A stretch of 64,000 nt of DNA from CAMEON01 sp963643175 (lineage in GTDB: Bacteria; Bacillota; Clostridia; Oscillospirales; CAG-272): the NCBI GenBank assembly GCA_963643175.1, contig CAVIJF010000002.1, positions 62,001 through 126,000 on the forward strand, given 5' to 3'. The position numbers and the translations under genes are program-made. Shown here in pieces: positions 59,302-64,000 of the stretch. The notes below the pieces were generated by a model. The model ran no database searches, was not told the origin of the DNA, and worked only from the letters and a program-made list of their open reading frames with translations. Positions within the stretch are counted from its first letter, which is position 1. Each line of letters begins with the position of its first letter.

Positions 59302-60498
59302 TCAGCCGATATACGCATACACGCGGTCGTCCTGCAACAGCAGTTCCACGGTAGAGTTATAAATGCGGTTCACGGTCTGGATGCAGTCGGCGAACGGCAG
59401 CGCGCAGGCGGAATATTCATCCTCAAAGCTGTCCAGCGTTTGGGTATTACGCTTTACTTTGGTTTCTTCTGCCCGTGTGCTGACCGACAAAAAAGACTGC
59501 GGCACTTTGGAATCCTTCAGCTTCGGGATTCTGGACAACCATCCCCCTACGCGCTCTGTTCCTTTGGATACGGCGGCAAGCGCCCGCGTATCCACCGATG
59601 ACTGATTGTCTTTTACCACAACATCAATGCAATCCTGATACAGGCGCTGGCATTCCGCTCCCTTGCTGCGTACATCCGCTGCCTGATCATCCAGGAACTC
59701 TTTGCCATAATTTTCTGTCAGCAGAACCTGCAGAAAAGTCGCAAAAGCATACAGGTACAGCGCCAGCTTGTACTCATAGAATTCCGCTTTCACCGCATTT
59801 ATCTTGTTTCTTGTTTGTGCATTCAGATGCAGGAATCCGGTCTTCTGAATTTTGTTCTGAATCTGCGTTGACTGAAGATGGATAGCCTGCCCGGCACTCC
59901 GACGGATAGCGCTTACCGTAACACTTTCCGTTTCCCGGAATCTTGCGCTGTTCCAGCTGGTCCTGAAATCGCGAAGGATGCGCTGAAGTGTCTCCAGATC
60001 TCCGCGCTTTTTCGCCTTTTCCTGATCTTTCAGATAATCGAGCAGTTCCTCCTGCTTCTGCTGAATGGCGTTCAGCTTTTGCTGGACAGCCATCAGGGCA
60101 ACTGCCATGAACAGCGCGGTCGGATCAAATGGAACCGGAGTCAGTCTTGCCTGCCCCGCAATCGTCTGCCCGCCCGAAGAAATTGCGCCCATAAAGGCTT
60201 TTCCGTCAGCAAATTGCAGCAGGTTTCCACCGGATAAAGGGGAAGGGAAGCTCACCTTATAAATGCCCTCTTTTCCCGTCATTCCGGCAATTGCACCGAA
60301 CAGGGATTTTACCGACTGAAAAGCCACTCCGAGCGACGCGATTTCCCCGACGTCCGGCAGTCTCACGTATCCTTTTTCCTCCGGCTGACCGTCAAACTCC
60401 GGTATTCTTTCCAGAACGGCTGAAACCGCGGACTTCTTATCCTGTGCAAGTCCCGTCTCAGCCGGATTCAATACTTCCTGCTTTCCGTTTTCTTTCAC
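59302..60498 (-). CDS. Orphan helical protein of lower GC content
   Basis: 398 residues, unrecognised. A Gly-rich middle (SPLSGGNLLQFADGKAFMGA) precedes a short hydrophobic stretch (TALFMAVALMAVQQKLNAI) and a long coiled coil (QQKQEELLDYLKDQEKAKKRG). Two further helical blocks follow (KLALYLYAFATFLQVLLTENYG). Its base composition and codon choice are visibly less GC-rich than rpe and DUF1846 on either side, a sign of recent arrival. It lies 15 bp after rpe in the same direction. Proteins with an AVQQKL-coiled-coil core of this kind are seen sporadically in Clostridia and Bacilli; their function is not known to me. Confidence 0.75.
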   Translation of the reverse strand: MKENGKQEVLNPAETGLAQDKKSAVSAVLERIPEFDGQPEEKGYVRLPDVGEIASLGVAFQSVKSLFGAIAGMTGKEGIYKVSFPSPLSGGNLLQFADGKAFMGAISSGGQTIAGQARLTPVPFDPTALFMAVALMAVQQKLNAIQQKQEELLDYLKDQEKAKKRGDLETLQRILRDFRTSWNSARFRETESVTVSAIRRSAGQAIHLQSTQIQNKIQKTGFLHLNAQTRNKINAVKAEFYEYKLALYLYAFATFLQVLLTENYGKEFLDDQAADVRSKGAECQRLYQDCIDVVVKDNQSSVDTRALAAVSKGTERVGGWLSRIPKLKDSKVPQSFLSVSTRAEETKVKRNTQTLDSFEDEYSACALPFADCIQTVNRIYNSTVELLLQDDRVYAYIG

Positions 60499-60513
60499 GG
60501 TTCCGTCCTCCCT

Positions 60514-61185
60514 CTATCCCAGGAACGGATGCTCCCGGTACGCCTCGCGCATTTTCTGCACCGCTGCCTTGGGGTGTCGGGATTTGAACAGCGCGGAGCC
60601 GGAAACCAGAATATTGGCGCCCGCCTCGGTGCAGTAGAGTGCGTTTTCGGCGTTGATTCCGCCGTCCACTTCAATATTGACCTCCCGCCCCTGCTGGATG
60701 GCGTAGCGGCGCAGGTGTCGCACCTTGTCGAGCGTTTCGGGAATCAGTGCCTGCCCACCGAAGCCCGGCTCCACCGTCATAATCAGAAACATTTTCGCTT
60801 CCCCCAACAGCGGGTACAGCACGTCCACCGGCGTTTTGGGCGAGATGGCGATGCCGCAGGGCATCTCAAGTGCGCGGATTGTGCGCAGCACCGTAAGCGG
60901 ATTTTCCACCGCCTCGTAGTGGAAGGTGATGATATCGGCGCCGGCACGGATGAAATCCTCGGCATAGCGCAGCGGATCGGAAATCATCAGATGTACGTCA
61001 AAAAACAGCCGGGTGTGACGCCGGATGGATTTGACAAGCCCGGCACCGAAGCTGATGTTCGGAACAAAGTGCCCGTCCATGACGTCCAGATGCAGGTAGT
61101 TGGCACCGGTATCCTCCATGCGGTGGATTTCGGTCTGCAGATCAGAAAAATCGGCGGCAAGCAGGGAAGGTGCAATGTATAACAT
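60514..61185 (-). CDS. rpe: Ribulose-phosphate 3-epimerase
   Basis: 223 residues. IAPSLLAADFSDL, LHLDVMDGHFVPNISFGAG (catalytic Asp and His), DVHLMISDP, VEPGFGGQ and NIEVDGGINAEN make up the complete barrel. The enzyme interconverts ribulose 5-phosphate and xylulose 5-phosphate. AAAGGAG precedes the ATG. rpiB, which handles the same pool, lies 1.6 kb upstream. Confidence 0.97.
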   Translation of the reverse strand: MLYIAPSLLAADFSDLQTEIHRMEDTGANYLHLDVMDGHFVPNISFGAGLVKSIRRHTRLFFDVHLMISDPLRYAEDFIRAGADIITFHYEAVENPLTVLRTIRALEMPCGIAISPKTPVDVLYPLLGEAKMFLIMTVEPGFGGQALIPETLDKVRHLRRYAIQQGREVNIEVDGGINAENALYCTEAGANILVSGSALFKSRHPKAAVQKMREAYREHPFLG

Positions 61186-61384
61186 AAGCGCACTCCTTTC
61201 ATATGTTGCATAGACTGGGATTGGGCAGAACCGTGTCGCTGTGCGCCGGATGATGTCGGAAACAGCCGTGACCGTTCGCAGAGGTGCAGAGGCTCACGGA
61301 TTCGTATGACAGCAAGCAGGCGGCACACGGCGGCACTGCGCCATCCGGACAATGCCGTGCCCGGACGGCAGGGCGGTTGTCCGG
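61186..61384. other. Spacer between ispF and rpe
   Basis: About 200 bp. No gene, no clear -35/-10 pair for rpe, and only short GC-rich inverted repeats (such as TCCGGACAATGCCG near 61346). Confidence 0.5.
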
Positions 61385-61870
61385 TCACATCGGAACCGGC
61401 AATTCCTCCAGCAGGCAGACCGCATGAGCGGCGATGCCCTCGCCGGCTCCGGTAAAGCCCAGATGCTCCTCGGTGGTCGCCTTGACGCTGATGCGTCCGA
61501 TCTCCGTGTCCAGCGCCCCGGCAATACGCGCCCGCATGGCGGGGATGTAGGGCGCCAGCTTTGGCGCCTGCGCTACCACCGTCGCATCCACGTTGCCGAT
61601 GCGGTATCCCTTTTCCAACATGACCTCCGCCACGCGGCGGGTCAGCTCCCAGCTGTCGGCGCCCTCATAGGCGGGGTCGCGGTCGGGAAACAGTTTTCCG
61701 ATATCCCCCGCCGCCAGTGCGCCCAGCACGGCGTCCATGACCGCATGGAGCAGAACGTCCGCATCGCTGTGACCCAACAGTCCCCGCTCATACGGTATCT
61801 CCACGCCGCCCAGCACCAGACGCCGTCCGGGTGTCAGCCGGTGGACGTCGTACCCGTGACCGATTCTCAT
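61385..61870 (-). CDS. ispF: 2-C-methyl-D-erythritol 2,4-cyclodiphosphate synthase
   Basis: 161 residues. GHGYDVHRL (metal-binding Asp and His at the N terminus), GLLGHSDADVLLHAVMDAVLGA, KLFPDRDPAYEGADS and VKATTEEHLGFTGAGEGIAAHA are the IspF set. It performs the fourth-from-last step of the MEP isoprenoid pathway. It overlaps ispD by 4 bp (ATGA), the order ispD-ispF being common. Confidence 0.97.
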   Translation of the reverse strand: MRIGHGYDVHRLTPGRRLVLGGVEIPYERGLLGHSDADVLLHAVMDAVLGALAAGDIGKLFPDRDPAYEGADSWELTRRVAEVMLEKGYRIGNVDATVVAQAPKLAPYIPAMRARIAGALDTEIGRISVKATTEEHLGFTGAGEGIAAHAVCLLEELPVPM

Positions 61871-62742
61871 GCGCGACTCTCCGACCCCGGTGCGTCCACA
61901 GGGGCGTCCCCGTCCTCCGGCAGGCTGTCCGTTTCGCCGCGTTCGGCGGCGGCACGGCGCGCCTGCAATACTGCCTGCGCCAGTATCAGATCCATCGGCT
62001 CGGTGATTTTGATATTCTCCCGGTGCGTCTGCACCATCCGTACGGGAATGTGCAGGTGCTCCACCATGGCGTTATCGTCCGACGCCCGGAACCCCTCGTC
62101 CCGGCAGGCATATGCTGCCGCGCGGTAGATCGGAACGCGGAAAACCTGCGGGGTCTGCGCCAGCCAGGTGCGCCCGCGCTCCGTGGTGGATTCCACGAAC
62201 CGCGACGTATCCACTACCTTGACCGTATCGGTTGCCGGAACGCCGGCGGAAGCCGCCTCCCACTGGTACGCGGCATGGCACACCCGGTCAATCTCGGCGG
62301 GCGTGGTCAGGCAGCGTGCGCCGTCCGCGACCGCGATATACTTTGCTTTGGTGTTGATTTCATCCGATCCGAGCCGGGAGGATTCCTGCCGCGTTTCCCC
62401 GCCGGGGATGACCTTGGCAAGCTTGGACAAGCCGTATTTTTCCTTCAGACCCTCATACAGAGGGATTTCGTCCGCCTTTGCCACGACCACAATCTCATGG
62501 ATGCAGGACGCTTCCTGATATGCCTGCAGAGTGCGGACAATCACCGGGATGCCGTCCAGCTCCAAAAACTGCTTGGTGGTGTCGCCGCCCATCCGGGTCG
62601 AGCTTCCCGCCGCGCAGATGACAGCCGATGTGAAGTTGTGCGGTGTGGGCTTGCCGGCAACCGCACGGAACACGTCGGCAAGGCGCGTCGTGAAGGGGAC
62701 TTTGCTCTCCGACCGGGATTTTTCCTCTTTCTGTCTGCTCAT
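61867..62742 (-). CDS. ispD: 2-C-methyl-D-erythritol 4-phosphate cytidylyltransferase
   Basis: 291 residues. AVICAAGSSTRMGGDTTKQF at about 40-59 is the CTP-binding loop. VVVAKADEIP, VIPGGETRQESSRLG, VADGARCLTTPAEIDR and AQTPQVFRVPIYRAA follow the IspD order. An N-terminal extension of about 35 residues and a charged C-terminal tail of about 30 residues are longer than the usual 230. The start at 62742 has GGAGGGAG upstream. It overlaps ispF. Confidence 0.93.
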   Translation of the reverse strand: MSRQKEEKSRSESKVPFTTRLADVFRAVAGKPTPHNFTSAVICAAGSSTRMGGDTTKQFLELDGIPVIVRTLQAYQEASCIHEIVVVAKADEIPLYEGLKEKYGLSKLAKVIPGGETRQESSRLGSDEINTKAKYIAVADGARCLTTPAEIDRVCHAAYQWEAASAGVPATDTVKVVDTSRFVESTTERGRTWLAQTPQVFRVPIYRAAAYACRDEGFRASDDNAMVEHLHIPVRMVQTHRENIKITEPMDLILAQAVLQARRAAAERGETDSLPEDGDAPVDAPGSESRA

Positions 62743-62767
62743 AAGCCACTCTCCCTCCGTTTTATGG

Positions 62768-63229
62768 TTATTGTGCGCTCTTTGCCTGATCCAGCGCATC
62801 CAGCATGGCTATACGCGCCTCATGCCGTCCGCCCGCATAGTCGGTGGAAATAAACAGATCCACCATATCGCAGGCAAGTCCGGGACCGATGACACGCTCC
62901 CCCATGCACAGCACATTGGCGTTGTTGTGCATCCGGGTCATCCGTGCGGAAAAGGTATTCTCGCAGGCGGCGGCACGGATTCCGGCGTGCTTGTTCGCTG
63001 CCATGGACATACCGATTCCGGTGCCGCAAATCAGAATTCCCAACGTATAGCTTCCGTCCTGTATTTTTCTGCACACGCGGTCGGCGTACTCCGGATAATT
63101 GCAGGAATCCTCCGTATACGTGCCGACGTCCTCAACCGAAACGCCAGCCTCCACCAGATGCGCGATGACAGCGTTTTTGAGGTGCAGACCTCCGTGGTCG
63201 CAGCCGATGATAATTTTCTCCGTTTTCAT
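62768..63229 (-). CDS. rpiB: Ribose-5-phosphate isomerase B
   Basis: 153 residues. IIIGCDHGGLHLKNAVIAHL, ICGTGIGMSMAANK (phosphate and catalytic loop) and HNNANVLCMGERVIG are typical RpiB. It interconverts ribose 5-phosphate and ribulose 5-phosphate, upstream of Rpe. It overlaps tsaB by 4 bp, so translation is coupled. Confidence 0.96.
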   Translation of the reverse strand: MKTEKIIIGCDHGGLHLKNAVIAHLVEAGVSVEDVGTYTEDSCNYPEYADRVCRKIQDGSYTLGILICGTGIGMSMAANKHAGIRAAACENTFSARMTRMHNNANVLCMGERVIGPGLACDMVDLFISTDYAGGRHEARIAMLDALDQAKSAQ

Positions 63230-63984
63230 GTCCGTTCACCCGTTTCCTCAGAATTTTGATGCAGCTTTTCCGACCGGGTGCGTTCCGCCTGCGACATCCG
63301 CAGGTAAACCGGTGCCAGCTCCGCATCTGTTGTGCGGACACCGGCGCGCCACGCGCGCAGAGCGCACTGCGCCACGTGATAGGCGCTGACGCGGCTGTCA
63401 CGCTCCGGCAGGCAGACAACGCGTCCGGCAGGCAGAATATCCGCCAATACCCGCGCCGTCATGGCGGCGCCGTCGCCGGTCAGCAGGACAGGACGACCCG
63501 CATAGGCGGCGTTCTCCGCCAGTTCGTGCCCCAGCTCTACCATGGGCAGTGCGCGGTCGGCGCACAGGCGGTGCGCCTGTCCGTCCCGTATCTCAAACAT
63601 TGCGTTGAACACCTGCTCACGGCGGGCGTTCATGACTGGGCAGAGCAATCCGCCGGTCGCGGCGGCGAGAGCCGTTCCGTTCTCTGCCAACGCCTCCGGC
63701 GTGGATACGCCGATGCAGGGGACGCCCCGACCGAAGGCAAGTCCCTTCACGGTCGCCGCCCCGATGCGCACGCCGGTAAAGGAGCCGGGACCCGCCGTGC
63801 AGGCGAACAGCCCGACCTCCCGCACCTGCCGTCCCGCTGCCCGCAGGACAGCCTCGACCATGGGAAGCAGCGTCTCGGAATGCGTGTGCCCCGTGCAGAC
63901 AACGTTCTCGGCAATCAATGTCTCGTCCTCACACAGTGCGACCGAGCCGGACAGCGCCGCGGAATCCAATGCCAGAATCAGCAT
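63226..63984 (-). CDS. tsaB: tRNA threonylcarbamoyladenosine biosynthesis protein TsaB
   Basis: 252 residues. LILALDSAALSGSVAL, HSETLLPMVEAVL and GPGSFTGVRIGAATVKGLAFG mark TsaB, which partners TsaD and TsaE to make t6A on ANN-reading tRNAs. The C-terminal part (about residues 115-252) is looser, as usual. The end overlaps rpiB by 4 bp. Its start lies 16 bp from the window edge, and tsaE, its usual upstream neighbour, may lie just outside. Confidence 0.95.
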   Translation of the reverse strand: MLILALDSAALSGSVALCEDETLIAENVVCTGHTHSETLLPMVEAVLRAAGRQVREVGLFACTAGPGSFTGVRIGAATVKGLAFGRGVPCIGVSTPEALAENGTALAAATGGLLCPVMNARREQVFNAMFEIRDGQAHRLCADRALPMVELGHELAENAAYAGRPVLLTGDGAAMTARVLADILPAGRVVCLPERDSRVSAYHVAQCALRAWRAGVRTTDAELAPVYLRMSQAERTRSEKLHQNSEETGERT

Positions 63985-64000
63985 ACAGGATCCCCCTTCA

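Noticed and set aside
1..64000. tRNA genes, insertion sequences or prophage
   Set aside because: No cloverleaf-like sequence with GTTC-type T-loop, no transposase or integrase, and no phage structural genes were found by reading both strands.

Overview
The window looks like a chromosomal contig from a fairly GC-rich member of the Clostridia, probably an uncultured gut Oscillospirales/Eubacteriales-type organism. This rests on content: a Firmicute-type L21-Prp-L27 operon whose L27 carries the cleavable N-terminal leader, RNase M5 and Mini-RNase III, a T-box leader on valS, many Clostridia-typical families (DUF4364, DUF5711, DUF1846, DUF1934, DUF2089, UPF0210), class A RNase P RNA, and promoters that fit TTGACA-17-TATAAT almost perfectly. 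A run of 10 N at 16382-16391 shows that the sequence is a scaffold, probably metagenomic.

Layout. 1-1.7 kb: the N-terminal part of an ABC substrate-binding lipoprotein behind a long, structured, terminator-bearing leader (a candidate cis-regulatory RNA), and a small membrane protein. 1.8-10.9 kb, minus strand: DegV, RNase M5, UppP, a U32 tRNA-hydroxylation-type protein, two unassigned glycosidase-like proteins, NamZ, a SanA-like protein and an Mrp ATPase. 10.9-15.3 kb: T-box-valS, then L21 leader-rplU-prp-rpmA. 15.3-17 kb, plus strand: acyl carrier protein, flavin reductase, HPF. 17-23.5 kb, minus strand: hydroxyacid dehydrogenase, a Lys/Ala-repeat protein, cyclophilin, Mini-RNase III, UPF0210 with its ACT partner, and a secreted C39-like peptidase.

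23.7-33.6 kb is the most accessory part, all on the plus strand except a MerR remnant. It holds a sialate-O-acetylesterase-like protein, a DUF1538 membrane protein followed by two PII-like proteins, a MerR-type promoter beside a broken merR, an Fe-S aldo/keto reductase-ECF S component-DUF1893 module, an MFS organophosphate-type transporter, an internally deleted L-serine dehydratase, an esterase, and a decayed second hydrolase. 33.7-36.5 kb: membrane protein, homoserine dehydrogenase, divergent DUF4364. 36.6-45.9 kb is carbohydrate-oriented: a cell-surface glycosidase with F5/8C-like domains, a divergent cytosolic glycosidase-like protein, thymidylate kinase, GH27 alpha-galactosidase, a CXXC protein and aldose 1-epimerase. 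45.9-49.8 kb: CvpA, DUF5711, TruA, RNase P RNA. 49.9-55.2 kb: transglutaminase-like protein, a UvrD scrap, DUF1934, and a DUF2089-LiaF-like-SHOCT-like envelope-stress-type cluster. 55.2-64 kb, minus strand: UvrB, DUF1846, a low-GC orphan, Rpe, IspF-IspD, RpiB-TsaB.

Features that cut across genes: a 48-bp near-perfect palindromic repeat present in three copies, an ~88-bp intergenic repeat present in two copies, a shared C-terminal 'GCAS + hydrophobic segment + basic tail' on both large secreted proteins, and several pseudogenes clustered at 27.8, 31.8-33.6 and 51.4 kb. No rRNA, tRNA, CRISPR array, prophage or intact insertion sequence was seen.
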